Positions 1 through 13,097 of a stretch of DNA of 64,000 nucleotides are shown piece by piece. Where the stretch lies: positions 1,344,001-1,408,000 of the forward strand of contig NZ_CP162130.1 of assembly GCF_040833975.1 (NCBI RefSeq). The letters are read 5' to 3'. The translations under genes were made by a program, and so were the position numbers. Positions within the stretch are counted from its first letter, which is position 1. Each line of letters opens with the position of its first letter. The notes under the pieces are model-generated. The model was not told where the DNA came from, made no database searches, and worked only from the letters and a program-made list of their open reading frames with translations. The stretch comes from Leptospira sp. WS92.C1. GTDB lineage: Bacteria; Spirochaetota; Leptospiria; Leptospirales; Leptospiraceae.

Positions 1-501
1 GAATTTAGCGTTCGTCCTGAAAATTCAGATGTCGTAAATTTTTTAAGCAGCAATTTGAATCAAGAGATTCTAATTCAATATAGAATTCATAGAATTGAGC
101 CCATCGCACTTTCGACCGATTTTGAAGTTGTTGCCGCACAAAAGCAATTTACAGGAATGCCTCGTGATGCAGCGGATAAGATCATCGTTACGAAAACTGG
201 TTCTAAAAGAAATTTTTCGGTTTCGGGAAGAATTCTTCAACTGGAATATCAAGGAACTGCAGTCGGTACTTATGAAGGGTTGTATTTTGACGAAATTCGT
301 GGAAAAGTTCATCCCTTTTCGGTCACTAATGAGGAAGTAGCCAATTTTATTTGGAATACTATGAAATTTGGAACTAAATATTATATCGGAGTTTCTGTCG
401 CTTTTGCCACAGGTTGGAGAAAGTCGGATTATGATATTTTTGAAATTAATTATAAAGCACCTGCCGGTGGTGTTTACACGACGCCGGAAACAAAGAAGTA
501 A
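1..501 (+). CDS. Conserved protein of unknown function, 5' end outside window
   Basis: The reading frame is open from base 1 to a TAA at 499-501, so the gene starts upstream of the window. An in-frame TTG at 55 is not needed as a start because the frame before it is clean. The visible part is about 166 residues, mixed alpha/beta, with several short beta-rich stretches, no membrane segment and a Pro/Thr-rich end. I do not recognise a family. It is followed by a convergent terminator shared with the M23 peptidase gene. Coding status is well supported by the open frame and codon use; function is unknown. Confidence 0.75.
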   Translation, partial: EFSVRPENSDVVNFLSSNLNQEILIQYRIHRIEPIALSTDFEVVAAQKQFTGMPRDAADKIIVTKTGSKRNFSVSGRILQLEYQGTAVGTYEGLYFDEIRGKVHPFSVTNEEVANFIWNTMKFGTKYYIGVSVAFATGWRKSDYDIFEINYKAPAGGVYTTPETKK

Positions 502-555
502 TTTGCAAAAGAATTGAAAATTGGATGGTTTTCCGACCTTTTAATCAATGTAATT

Positions 556-602
556 AAAAAGGATAAATTTAGTTTTTGAATAGAAACTATTTTATCCTTT
601 TT
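556..602. terminator. Bidirectional rho-independent terminator
   Basis: The arms AAAAAGGATAAA (556-567) and TTTATCCTTTTT (591-602) are perfectly complementary over 12 bp, with an inner AGTTT (571-575) / AAACT (584-588) pair. The A-run and T-run at the two ends give a U-tract on either strand. It lies between two convergent genes and overlaps the stop codon of the minus-strand peptidase gene, so one element can stop both transcripts. Confidence 0.75.
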
Positions 603-2334
603 CTTCTATATCTAAAAGAATTAGGTCGGTTAACCATCCGGAAACGTTCCCTGCACGGTCTTTAATTCTTGCTTGGAGTAAGATTCTTTTTTTAAATTTT
701 CTAAAAGATTTAGGGATTCTAACTAAAATCATTTTACGATCAGCTTCGAATTCATAAGGGTAAGGTTCTCCATCCAGTAGAACTTCCGCTCCACCCGCAT
801 ATCCCGATCCTATGTCAGAGACTGAATACATTCTTTCTATTATGGATGATGGTCGGATCTCCGGCGTAAATCTATGACGTGAGATTAAATATGGATGATC
901 GATTTTGGGTTTAGAATGGTCCTCTAAGATCGCAAGAATCCCAATTTTATTTAAAATTGCGCTGACTCCCTCCGCAGAAGGCGTTGTTTTTAAAACTCCC
1001 CATCTTCTTGTTCCGGCCTCAAATAGATAAAGATTTTCTCCTTTTCCTAATCGTTTGTTTTTCCAAAGAAACTTTGCTTCTCCAGACCAGCTAATTCCGG
1101 TCGATTCGATCTCAATGAGCTCACTTTTCAGTATTAGACCTTCCGGTAAGGAGTTTTCCGGCGGAGTTCCGACCTTTTCAAAAAGGATATTCCCTTTTCC
1201 GAATGTATTTCCCTGGGGAGTCTTTAGAGAAAATCTTTTATCTTGAGAAAAATATTCAGTGACGATTGCTTTTTCACGATGCCCTTTGTCCCCTGTATTG
1301 ATCAGCCTAATTTTAAGAGTCGAAAGATTTTCTTCCTTATCGCCTCCCACAATGTCGAGAGGGATTTCGTGACCTTCGGGAAATTCTCTCATATCGATAC
1401 TTGATTTTTGATTTTGAAAAAGATTATAAACGTAAACCGGAGGATTGAGAGAGGATCTATTTGAATCATAAATAGATTGATGATCTCTTGCCTCAGCATA
1501 ACTCATTTTTTCGAATTTTCGCTCATAAAGAATACGATCTCCGGAAATCAATCGAGCAAAATAAAGGTTATTCTTATTTTTAGAATTCATTCTATCGAAA
1601 GCACCGAGTTTGATCCAGACCTCGCCTCCAATCTTCAATGGTTCGGAATCGTTTGTTTCATAAATTCCATCGGATTTTTTCTTCAAAGGAATTCTGAACT
1701 TCTGACCGTCGGAAGAATCAACGTAAAGAACCAATAATTCGGGCGGTGTTCCGTCCTTATCACTCATTTTGAGAAAGGCGAGCGGATTGAATGTGTCACC
1801 ATTTCCGTGTAATTCAAAATGCAGATGCGAAACTCCGGTTCCGGATTCCCCAATTCGCGCTACTGCTTGCCCCTGTCTTATGTGGAATTTTTGATCTGAG
1901 AATTTGACAGAAAATATTCCATCGTTTAATAAATGGAGTGCTTGTCTCAGGTTTTCTAATTCTTTCCTGGCGCCTTCAACGTTGAACAGGTGCGCGAATT
2001 TTGCTCGCAGTCCTGATGAGGAGCGAAGCATCAGATTGAGACCATATCCCGTTGGAGATTCGGAAATCGATTCTACAAAACCGTCGAAAGGCGCGATGGC
2101 CGGAAGACCGTTCATATGAAACGTTTTGAAATCCGCGCCCATATGCAAGTGGTGAACTCTATATTCAGCAAAAGATCCTGAGATAGGGGTTTGGAATTCC
2201 ATCGGAAATCGGAGCTTTCCTTGGAGTTCCGGAAATAACTGAAATTCTGGTCGGTCCTCCGCACCCAACCCTTTTACGAGCAAGACAATCAGGAACAAAA
2301 AATAGCGAGGAGCAAGGAGGAAAATTTTTTTCAT
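592..2334 (-). CDS. M23 family (LytM-type) zinc metallopeptidase, exported
   Basis: The 580-residue product has an N-terminal signal segment (about residues 1-24, hydrophobic core 11-22). A LytM/M23 domain follows, with the metal motif H-x3-D at His64 and Asp68 and the H-x-H motif at His170/His172; His115 is a further likely active-site residue. M23 enzymes cut peptidoglycan cross-bridges or, when inactive, activate amidases. Here all key ligands are present, so a periplasmic peptidoglycan hydrolase is likely. The long C-terminal part (about residues 200-580) is beta-rich and looks like Ig-type or binding modules; its last 60 residues mention a typical bacterial-surface pattern around RAGNVSGW. 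Start ATG at 2334. The gene stands alone on the minus strand, divergent from the lptE-like gene. Confidence 0.85.
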   Translation of the reverse strand: MKKIFLLAPRYFLFLIVLLVKGLGAEDRPEFQLFPELQGKLRFPMEFQTPISGSFAEYRVHHLHMGADFKTFHMNGLPAIAPFDGFVESISESPTGYGLNLMLRSSSGLRAKFAHLFNVEGARKELENLRQALHLLNDGIFSVKFSDQKFHIRQGQAVARIGESGTGVSHLHFELHGNGDTFNPLAFLKMSDKDGTPPELLVLYVDSSDGQKFRIPLKKKSDGIYETNDSEPLKIGGEVWIKLGAFDRMNSKNKNNLYFARLISGDRILYERKFEKMSYAEARDHQSIYDSNRSSLNPPVYVYNLFQNQKSSIDMREFPEGHEIPLDIVGGDKEENLSTLKIRLINTGDKGHREKAIVTEYFSQDKRFSLKTPQGNTFGKGNILFEKVGTPPENSLPEGLILKSELIEIESTGISWSGEAKFLWKNKRLGKGENLYLFEAGTRRWGVLKTTPSAEGVSAILNKIGILAILEDHSKPKIDHPYLISRHRFTPEIRPSSIIERMYSVSDIGSGYAGGAEVLLDGEPYPYEFEADRKMILVRIPKSFRKFKKRILLQARIKDRAGNVSGWLTDLILLDIEEKG

Positions 2335-2432
2335 CTCAAAAGATTCGAATCTGAAATCGAATTTTGTAAAGTCGAAAAGTCATTTGAAAAATCTCTTGCC
2401 CGGAGATCCGACCCAGAAAGATTCTTCTAACC

Positions 2433-2996
<564 letters not shown>

Positions 2997-3025
2997 TCTT
3001 GACCCGCCCCCTTTAGTAATCTCTT

Positions 3026-3507
3026 ATGAACCGAGAAAAACAAGAAGCCATTCTTAACAAAACCGAACCCGCGGTCCGCATGGAAATGCAGACTTTTTCA
3101 GAGTATCTTCAAAAAGAAGGTCTTAAAATTACAAACCAAAGGATGTTGGTTGCGGAAAGAATTTTCTCTCTTCACAATCACTTTACTGCGGAAGGTCTTT
3201 TGGAAGAATTTAAGGATCAGAGAGATCAAATCTCAAAGGCCACGATCTACAGAATTCTTTCGATCATGGTTTCCGCCGGACTTCTTCAAGAGCATAACTT
3301 TGGAAAAGACTACAAATATTATGAACATATTATAGGACACAAACATCACGATCATATTATCTGTACTGTCTGCGGAAAAATTGTCGAATTTGTCGACGAA
3401 AGGATCGAACAATTGCAGGAACAGGCAGCAAAGGATAACGGTTTCAAGATTACCGGTCACAGTTTGAATATCTATGGAACCTGCATCGAACATTCTTCCT
3501 CCGGTAG

Positions 3508-3511
<4 letters not shown>
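3026..3511 (+). CDS. Fur-family metalloregulator
   Basis: The product is 161 residues, the normal Fur size. It has an N-terminal winged helix (about 22-95, recognition helix around [12 protein letters not shown]) and a C-terminal dimerisation domain rich in metal ligands: HKHHDH at 105-110 and C-x2-C at Cys113/Cys116. The second structural C-x2-C usual in the C terminus is reduced to a single Cys153. The family senses Fe2+, Zn2+ or peroxide (Fur, Zur, PerR); the subtype cannot be told here. Its stop overlaps the tgt start in an ATGA arrangement, implying translational coupling. No clear Shine-Dalgarno precedes the ATG at 3026, so an internal start at 3080 or 3086 is possible. Confidence 0.88.
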
Positions 3512-4639
<1,128 letters not shown>

Positions 4640-4698
4640 CAGAATCGCCTTTCCTTTAGTAGAGCTGGCCGGAAAGAGACAGAAAGGAGTTGCTGATT

Positions 4699-5038
<340 letters not shown>

Positions 5039-5086
5039 GATCGGACTCTAAAACTATCCTACCTTTTCTGAAACCTGGTGCCGCAA

Positions 5087-6763
5087 ATGAAATCAATCCA
5101 AACAAAAATATTCACCTCTTTTATACTCTTACTCGCAGGCGTTCTTGTTGCCTGTGGAGCCGAACTTCCGATTCAAGAACTCAGTGAAGCAAAAAATGCG
5201 ATCACAAGAGCTAAGTCTGCGGGTGCAGAAAAGTATGCCCCTACAGAACTAGAAGAAGCACGCAAGAGCTTATTGAATGCGCATCAAAAGGCTTCGGAAG
5301 AGGATTTAGGAGAGACAAAAAAATCAGCAGACTATGCAAGAGCAAAAGCTCTGGATGCCTCTGAAAAATCATTCCCTTCTGCAGTAGAGGACGTTCGTAA
5401 AGAATCTAACGCCTCTATTGATTCGGCAGACGAAGCGTATGCTTCACAATTGGCATCGGAGCCATACAATGCTGCCGTTCAACTTCGCAAAGAGGGGGAT
5501 ACCCTTCGTGAAACTGCGGACAAAACCTTGGAATCGTATCCAAGGGAATCCGGAGACGATGCGAAATTAAAAACAAGATTGGCCGCATTTGATCAGTATG
5601 AGTCCGCTCGCCAAAAGTATGCTGATTCTAAAAAATCAGCGGACGAATCCAAGATACTCGCGCTTTCTCAAAAACAACAATTGATTGATTCCCTTGCCGA
5701 TATTGAAAAAAATCTGAGTGATGCTGATAAATATGCGGAAGGAAAGGATCCCGAAGTCAACGAAACCAGAGTTCGTTTGGACGCTTCAAAGTATAAAATT
5801 GAAGAAGGAAAGATCAGAGACGGCTACGCAGAAATCGACGATATTCGCAAGAAATCGGGCGAACTGGTTGCAAAAAATATCAAAGCTTATGCAGAGAAGC
5901 AAAAAGAACTTGCAAAGCAAAGTATCGCTTCGGCCACAACAAAATTAGCATCTTTTGATAAAACGAAAGTCAACGCTTCCAGAGATTTTCAGGTTTCTTA
6001 CCAAAGAGCCGAAGAAAATTTGAAAGCAGCGGAAGAATCCAGAGTGTCTGCAGAAGATCTCTATTCTTCTGAAAAATATGAAGATTCTATCTCTCGCTCC
6101 GATGAGGCGATTCGTCTTTCCAGAATCGTAGTCGATCAAGCAACCGAGCTTGCTGATCGCTTAGAAAGAAAATCTGCAAGTGATCAATACGCGAATCGAG
6201 ATACCAAAAATGGGAACGATGGAAAAACAAAAACGAATAAAAACGAATCCACCAATGGTAAAAATTCTTCCGATAAAATCGGAGAAGATGGACTTCCGGA
6301 AGGTTGGAAACGTTATGTAGTTCGGAAAAAGGTTCCCGCAGATTGTCTTTGGAGAATCGCGAAAGACAAAAGACATTACGGAACTTCCAAACTTTGGAAA
6401 CGAATCTACGATGCAAACCGTGGAAAGATTAAAAATCCGAATCTCATTTTTCCGAAACAAGTATTGTTGATTCCTCCGGCGAAAGGTTCTACTAAGTTTC
6501 ATAAGAATCAGCCTTCTAAGAAAAAACCGGTTACAGAAGAGGTAGAGGCGATTGAACAAAATCAAAAGCCTGCTACCCCAGAAGAGTCTGAGACTGAATC
6601 TGGAGATTCCGAAAGCAATAAGAAGAATGAGGTAAAGGATCCGGAACCGCCGACTGAAGAAACAACGCCTCCTCCAGAGGCAGGCGGTGGTGAAACGGAA
6701 CAACCTGCTCCTGCTCCGGAAGAAGAGGCCGGCGAGGAAGAGAATCCGGAAAATCCCCAGTAA
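5087..6763 (+). CDS. LysM lipoprotein with DUF4398-like helical repeats
   Basis: The ATG at 5087 is preferred over a GTG at 5078 because it gives a normal signal peptide ending LVAC, with Cys23 the lipidated residue (558 residues in all). After it comes a long, charged, largely helical region (about 25-370) with repeats of Ala-rich helices; its start (KYAPTELEEARKSL) matches the DUF4398 type. A LysM-like module follows at about 410-463 (start YVVRKKVPADCLWRIAKD, end IFPKQVLLIPP), and a Pro/Glu-rich tail runs to the end. LysM modules bind N-acetylglucosamine in peptidoglycan, so the protein likely links membrane and cell wall. A strong terminator follows. Confidence 0.85.
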   Translation: MKSIQTKIFTSFILLLAGVLVACGAELPIQELSEAKNAITRAKSAGAEKYAPTELEEARKSLLNAHQKASEEDLGETKKSADYARAKALDASEKSFPSAVEDVRKESNASIDSADEAYASQLASEPYNAAVQLRKEGDTLRETADKTLESYPRESGDDAKLKTRLAAFDQYESARQKYADSKKSADESKILALSQKQQLIDSLADIEKNLSDADKYAEGKDPEVNETRVRLDASKYKIEEGKIRDGYAEIDDIRKKSGELVAKNIKAYAEKQKELAKQSIASATTKLASFDKTKVNASRDFQVSYQRAEENLKAAEESRVSAEDLYSSEKYEDSISRSDEAIRLSRIVVDQATELADRLERKSASDQYANRDTKNGNDGKTKTNKNESTNGKNSSDKIGEDGLPEGWKRYVVRKKVPADCLWRIAKDKRHYGTSKLWKRIYDANRGKIKNPNLIFPKQVLLIPPAKGSTKFHKNQPSKKKPVTEEVEAIEQNQKPATPEESETESGDSESNKKNEVKDPEPPTEETTPPPEAGGGETEQPAPAPEEEAGEEENPENPQ

Positions 6764-6788
6764 TTTACAAATCGATGGTGGATTTTTG

Positions 6789-6818
6789 AAAGGCTTGGTT
6801 TTAAACCAGGCCTTTTTT
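6789..6818 (+). terminator. Rho-independent terminator after LysM lipoprotein gene
   Basis: The arms AAGGCTTGGTT and AACCAGGCCTT pair with a single G-U wobble around a tiny loop, followed by a run of six T. The element begins 26 bases after the stop of the LysM gene. Confidence 0.8.
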
Positions 6819-7066
6819 ATTTTTGGCTGGAGTTACGACCATACCATACAAATCGGAGGATGCGATTTGATTCCAGAGAGCAGACTTTTTGCTGCTCTCT
6901 ATGATTTGCGGTAGAATTTGTGTTCGGTTTTACGACCATTTCGGATTCTACAAAAAATCCGAAACGCTCGGTCTTGGCCATTCCTGAAGATCTTCCCTTT
7001 CCTCCAAAAACATCGAAATTCACTTGATTGTGGCCTTCCCACTGTAAAACTTTCTATTGTAGCGAA
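6819..7066. other. Non-coding stretch before nadC with a perfect inverted repeat
   Basis: Together with the terminator this forms about 300 bases without a gene. It holds a perfect 9-bp inverted repeat, AGAGAGCAG (6875-6883) and CTGCTCTCT (6892-6900), with an 8-base loop and no T-run on either side, so it is not a plain terminator. The 10-mer TTACGACCAT occurs twice, near 6833 and near 6934. Open frames here are short and lack ribosome sites. A promoter for nadC is expected but I cannot place one securely. Confidence 0.4.
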
Positions 7067-7936
7067 ATGAAGCGTGCTTATACCAATCCTATCTCTTCGG
7101 TCAATTATCAAGATTACGAAACCTTGGTTCGCCTTGCCTGGACGGAAGACTGTCCAGAAGAAGATATTACATCCGTATCCTTATTTTCCCCCGACAAACA
7201 GGCGGTCGCCAATCTCAATTCCAGGGAGCAAGGCATTCTTTGCGGAATCGGTGTATTAGAGGTTTTGAATCATCTTACCGGTGATACGATTCAAACGGAA
7301 TTTTATAAAAAGGACGGGGAATTTTTTCAAAAAGGGGAGACTCTTCTGAAGATTCAAGGAAGTCTTGTGAGTATTCTGCGAGTCGAAAGAATCCTTTTAA
7401 ACTTTCTCCAATATCTTTCCGGAATTTCCACGAGGACTTACGAAGTCGTTCAAAAATACGGACAAGAAGGGTTGATGATCTTAGATACCCGCAAAACCCT
7501 CCCCGGTTATCGGAAGCTTTCCAAATACGCTGTTTATTGCGGTGGCGGCAGCAATCATCGACTCAATTTATCCGAAATGGCAATGATCAAAGACAATCAT
7601 CTCGCTTTGTATTCTTCCTCACATGAACCCGTCTATAAGATTCAAACCCGATTTCCGGGAAGATTGATCGAGGTCGAAATCGACGAGCTTTCTCAATTGG
7701 AAGACGCGATCACATCCGGGGCGGACGTGATTCTTCTGGATAATTTTTCATTGGAAGATTCGCAGAAGGCTTATTCTATCTTGAAACAAAAAGCTCCCAA
7801 TATGCAGATCGAATTTTCAGGCGGAATCACCCCGGAGAGATTGGAAGTGCTTTCTAAGTTTTCGGGCGCGGGCGTAAGTATGGGTTATTTGACTCATACA
7901 ACTCGTTTTCTGGATCTCGGTTTGGATATCGAATAG
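7067..7936 (+). CDS. nadC: Nicotinate-nucleotide pyrophosphorylase (carboxylating)
   Basis: The enzyme converts quinolinate and PRPP to nicotinate mononucleotide in de novo NAD synthesis. The ATG at 7067 gives 289 residues, the family length; an upstream TTG at 7028 would add 13 residues of no family character. Signature stretches are LDTRKTLPGYRKL, the GGGSNHRLNL loop and MIKDNHL, which build the quinolinate and PRPP sites, plus the C-terminal barrel motif LLDNFS and EFSGGI. Its stop is only seven bases before rsh, so the two are probably co-transcribed. Confidence 0.95.
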   Translation: MKRAYTNPISSVNYQDYETLVRLAWTEDCPEEDITSVSLFSPDKQAVANLNSREQGILCGIGVLEVLNHLTGDTIQTEFYKKDGEFFQKGETLLKIQGSLVSILRVERILLNFLQYLSGISTRTYEVVQKYGQEGLMILDTRKTLPGYRKLSKYAVYCGGGSNHRLNLSEMAMIKDNHLALYSSSHEPVYKIQTRFPGRLIEVEIDELSQLEDAITSGADVILLDNFSLEDSQKAYSILKQKAPNMQIEFSGGITPERLEVLSKFSGAGVSMGYLTHTTRFLDLGLDIE

Positions 7937-7943
7937 GAATCAA

Positions 7944-9968
7944 ATGGGATTTGTGAAAGCCCCCGCATCTAAAGAAATGCTCCTCGAAGGAGTTCGTGAA
8001 CGCTTTGGAGACAACGCGTATGACGCAGTTCGAAGAGCTTATGAAGTTTCGGAAAGAGTGCATCAAGGACAGTTTCGACTTTCGGGAGAACCCTATATCG
8101 TTCATCCTCTTCAGGTCGGATTTATTCTTTTTGAATTAGGTCTGGATGAAAAGGTGATCTGTGCGGGATTGCTTCACGACGTAATCGAAGATACCGAATA
8201 TTCCAGAGAGGATATGATCCGAGATTTCGGCGAAGATATCACCGATCTCGTGGAAGGTGTCACAAAAATTTCCAAGATCAAAAGCCAGTCCAAAGAGACC
8301 GAAGCCGCGGAAAATATTCGGAAAATCATCGTGGCGACGATCAAGGATATTCGTGTCATTCTAATCAAACTCGCGGATAAAACTCATAACATGCGAACTC
8401 TTTCGTTTCAACCCCCCGAAAAACAAAGAAGAATCGCACACGAAACGATTTCCTTATACGCTCCGATTGCCGGTAGATTGGGAATTTATAAAATCAAATC
8501 AGAACTTGAGGACCTTGCGTTTCAAATTCTCAATCCAGAAGAGTATCAGGATGTAAAAAAGAATATCAATTCCAAAAAATCGGAGAGAGAAGGATTTATC
8601 GAAACTTTGAAGATTATTCTTCTTCAAAGACTTTCCGAAATTCAGATCGAAGCGGATGTAGACGGAAGGGCTAAACATTTTTACTCCATCTACCGCAAGA
8701 TGAAATTGAAGGAGAAAACTTTCAACGAAATTTTCGATCTAAGGGCGATTCGAATCATCGCAAACGAAGTCAAAGACTGCTATGGCGTATTAGGAATCGT
8801 GCATACACTCTGGAATCCGGTTCCAGGAAGATTTAAGGATTATATCGCAACTCCCAAGACGAATATGTATCAATCTCTCCACACTACGGTGATCGGTCCG
8901 GACGGAAAACCTCTGGAAGTTCAGATTCGAACCCGTGAGATGAATGATATCGCCGAATACGGAATTGCCGCACACTGGATGTATAAGGAAAGCAAACCTT
9001 CCGCATCCGGAAAAAGCGTAAAGGTAAAATGGCTCGAACTTTTGAGTTCATGGCAGGATTCTGCGCTGGATCCGAAAGAATTCGTGGAGGAACTGAAATA
9101 CGATCTTCACGAGGACGAGGTTTTTGTTTTTACTCCTAAGGGAGAGATTCTTCAGCTTCCGAAAGGAGCGACGATTCTTGATTTTGCGTTTCGGATTCAT
9201 ACCGATGTTGGTTTAAAAGCAAAGGGCGGGAGAATCAACGGAAGAATGCTTCCGCTCCGAACCGAAATCCGTTCCGGCGATCAGATCGAAATCATAACCG
9301 ATAAACGTACAAAACCTTCTCCGATTTGGTTGCGAATCGTTCGGACTCCTTCCGCGAGACAAAAATTGAGAGCGTATTTCCGAAGACTCAGAGAGGAAAC
9401 TAAAAAGGACTTACAGCAGGAAGCGGAGTTTGCGGCCGAGATTACGCTTAACGCGGATGTCCTGGAAGAACTCAAAAAAAAGCCGTCTTCGAAACCCACA
9501 AAACAAATTGATGTTGCCGCGGGAAAGGTCATCGTTGCAGGACTTCGTGGAATTCCCGTCCGGCTTTCCGGATGTTGTTCCCCGCTGCCGGGTGACGAGA
9601 TCGTCGGCTTTGTCACACGCGGAAGAGGAGTGAGCATTCATAAAAAAGGATGTACTACCGCAAAACAACAGGAAGAAGAAGAGTCGATGCGGGTCATCAC
9701 TGTGGAATGGGATTATGGTCAGAGCGAGTCCATTCCGGTTATGGTCGAAGTCAAATCCAAAGACCGCCAAGGTATTTTTATGGAAATCGTAAAGTCGATT
9801 TCCAATACTCAGACAAACATTCTAGAATCCAAAGCATCCACGGATCAGCGGGGGAATCTGGTCGCAAGTTTCGAAGTGGAAGTCGAACATTTGGATCAGC
9901 TCAAGGAAATTTTGAGCAATCTCAAACAAATTCCGGACGTATATCAAGCTCACAGAATCAAAAATTAA
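7944..9968 (+). CDS. Bifunctional (p)ppGpp synthetase/hydrolase, long RSH type
   Basis: The 674-residue protein makes and breaks the stringent-response alarmone. Domains in order: HD hydrolase (about 25-180; His54, His78-Asp79 and Glu82-Asp83 in HDVIEDT), synthetase (about 230-350; key stretch MYQSLHTTVIGPDGK and VQIRT), TGS (about 390-450), a conserved Cys-rich linker (SGCCSPLPGDEIVGF, about 535-560) and a C-terminal ACT domain (about 595-674). Hydrolase and synthetase motifs are both intact, so a bifunctional Rel/SpoT enzyme is expected, likely the only long RSH of the cell. The ribosome site AGGA sits seven bases before the ATG. Downstream a lipoprotein gene starts after 14 bases. Confidence 0.95.
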   Translation: MGFVKAPASKEMLLEGVRERFGDNAYDAVRRAYEVSERVHQGQFRLSGEPYIVHPLQVGFILFELGLDEKVICAGLLHDVIEDTEYSREDMIRDFGEDITDLVEGVTKISKIKSQSKETEAAENIRKIIVATIKDIRVILIKLADKTHNMRTLSFQPPEKQRRIAHETISLYAPIAGRLGIYKIKSELEDLAFQILNPEEYQDVKKNINSKKSEREGFIETLKIILLQRLSEIQIEADVDGRAKHFYSIYRKMKLKEKTFNEIFDLRAIRIIANEVKDCYGVLGIVHTLWNPVPGRFKDYIATPKTNMYQSLHTTVIGPDGKPLEVQIRTREMNDIAEYGIAAHWMYKESKPSASGKSVKVKWLELLSSWQDSALDPKEFVEELKYDLHEDEVFVFTPKGEILQLPKGATILDFAFRIHTDVGLKAKGGRINGRMLPLRTEIRSGDQIEIITDKRTKPSPIWLRIVRTPSARQKLRAYFRRLREETKKDLQQEAEFAAEITLNADVLEELKKKPSSKPTKQIDVAAGKVIVAGLRGIPVRLSGCCSPLPGDEIVGFVTRGRGVSIHKKGCTTAKQQEEEESMRVITVEWDYGQSESIPVMVEVKSKDRQGIFMEIVKSISNTQTNILESKASTDQRGNLVASFEVEVEHLDQLKEILSNLKQIPDVYQAHRIKN

Positions 9969-9982
9969 AACGAGGTATTTTC

Positions 9983-11794
<1,812 letters not shown>

Positions 11795-11805
11795 TATTCA
11801 AAATT

Positions 11806-12873
11806 ATGAATAAACGAAACAGATTAGGGGAGCTTGGCGGGGTTATACGTGATTTTTTAACTTCTCCCAAAATTCCCAACTTTATCGAGCTCTTGGAAAA
11901 GGGACTCGATAAAGAACTGTTTTATGATCCCGATAAGACAAAACCTCAGATTCCGATCGAAGATCTTCCCGTCGATTATCGGCTTCGAGAATCCGGCTTT
12001 GTTAGGAAATCTTACGAAAGATTGTTTCCGGTTTCCCACCTGTTTCGGATAACGCATCGATACGGACGGGAATATCTGGATAATTTTATGCCTCTCTCAG
12101 CGGAAAAGTATATCGGAAGAGGCTCGTATAAATTCGTTTATGCTCTTCCATGGAATCAGGTCGTAAAAATCGGTAAGTCCAAACTGCCTTCGGATCCGAT
12201 TTTTGGTTCCTTATTTAAACAAGTGAATAAAAATTTGGACAGATATCTGAAGCCGGAAGAGATTCAGCTTATGGATTTTTTAAAATCCAAAACCTGGACG
12301 CGATCTGCAAAAGAAGACATTCAGTTTAAATTTTCAAGACTCGGTTTGGAACGTCTGCACTATTGGAAACTGAAATCGTTGATTCCGGATCTTGTATTGC
12401 CAACTCGGTATTTTATGGGATTTCGGGTTCGAAGGACTCCTTTTGGAATTCCGATTTTAACGCTTACTCCTTGCGATAACCAGAATTTACTTCCCGGTAA
12501 ACATCTCAAAGAATTCATTCTTCTTAATGAAAAGGTAAGGCAAAATCCGATTCAGGACGCTTTTTTCCCGAAATGGAAGTTGAACTTTGACACTCATAAG
12601 TTCGGAGTGATCAGTCGTTCTAAACTGAAAAAAATTGCGTTGGATTTTCATCGAGTGATCGAGGTGACGAAACACCTCGCGAGCGAAGAAAAGCTGATCT
12701 TTGACATCCATTCCGAAAATATTATCATTACGTTTCCAGATTTTGATTTAAAGATATTCGATTATCATGTTTTTGACGAACATCTTTACGAGCCAAGTAA
12801 GGAAAATCCTTCTCCCGAAATCGATCATATCAATACGATTCGTGAATTTGTGCGTTCTTTTGAACTGGGTTGA
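11806..12873 (+). CDS. Divergent protein-kinase-fold protein
   Basis: I know no named family for this 355-residue protein, but it shows kinase landmarks in the right order. There is a glycine-rich loop at 104-112 (GRGSYKFVY) and a candidate ATP lysine at Lys121 in VVKIGK. A catalytic-loop match at 300-305 (DIHSEN) has Asp and Asn five apart, as in D-x-K-P-x-N. A DFG-like Asp319 in KIFDYH lies 14 residues after that Asn, close to the usual spacing. The N-terminal 95 residues and a large insert between Lys121 and Asp300 are unusual. It starts 11 bases after the solute-binding lipoprotein stop, so it is probably in the same transcript. Kinase, small-molecule phosphotransferase or pseudokinase all remain possible. 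Confidence 0.7.
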   Translation: MNKRNRLGELGGVIRDFLTSPKIPNFIELLEKGLDKELFYDPDKTKPQIPIEDLPVDYRLRESGFVRKSYERLFPVSHLFRITHRYGREYLDNFMPLSAEKYIGRGSYKFVYALPWNQVVKIGKSKLPSDPIFGSLFKQVNKNLDRYLKPEEIQLMDFLKSKTWTRSAKEDIQFKFSRLGLERLHYWKLKSLIPDLVLPTRYFMGFRVRRTPFGIPILTLTPCDNQNLLPGKHLKEFILLNEKVRQNPIQDAFFPKWKLNFDTHKFGVISRSKLKKIALDFHRVIEVTKHLASEEKLIFDIHSENIIITFPDFDLKIFDYHVFDEHLYEPSKENPSPEIDHINTIREFVRSFELG

Positions 12874-12905
12874 AAGATTGTCTGACTTGAGCTAAGCAAT
12901 TTTTT

Positions 12906-12935
12906 TGACTTGCCTTATTTTTATTTTAAGTCATG
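12906..12935 (+). promoter_or_regulatory. Possible promoter upstream of DUF1564 gene
   Basis: TTGACT at 12906-12911 resembles a -35 box and is followed by an AT-rich stretch, but no good -10 box stands at normal spacing (TAAGTC at 16 bases is weak). The same 12 bases TTGACTTGCCTT recur upstream of the receiver gene at 55195. The start point is about 190 bases before the ATG, leaving a long AT-rich leader. Confidence 0.25.
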
Positions 12936-13097
12936 TATTTTTTCTTTCATGGGTCGTTTTCGTATCCGGAATTCGAATATAGTTTATACAAACGAGCTGC
13001 AAGTCGGGGATTCGATTCGAATAAAAAATTTTCGGAATCGCTCTAATTTTTTCTATTTCCTATGATTTTACGGAAATTTGAAAGAACCGATTGAGAT

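Noticed and set aside
6161..6703. 180-codon minus-strand frame
   Set aside because: Antisense to the LysM and Pro/Glu-rich part of a well-supported gene; the product is a mirror of its codon bias, rich in Phe and Arg.
9650..9982. Upstream extension of the solute-binding lipoprotein frame
   Set aside because: It overlaps the conserved ACT domain of rsh in another frame; the TTG at 9983 has a ribosome site and a signal peptide.
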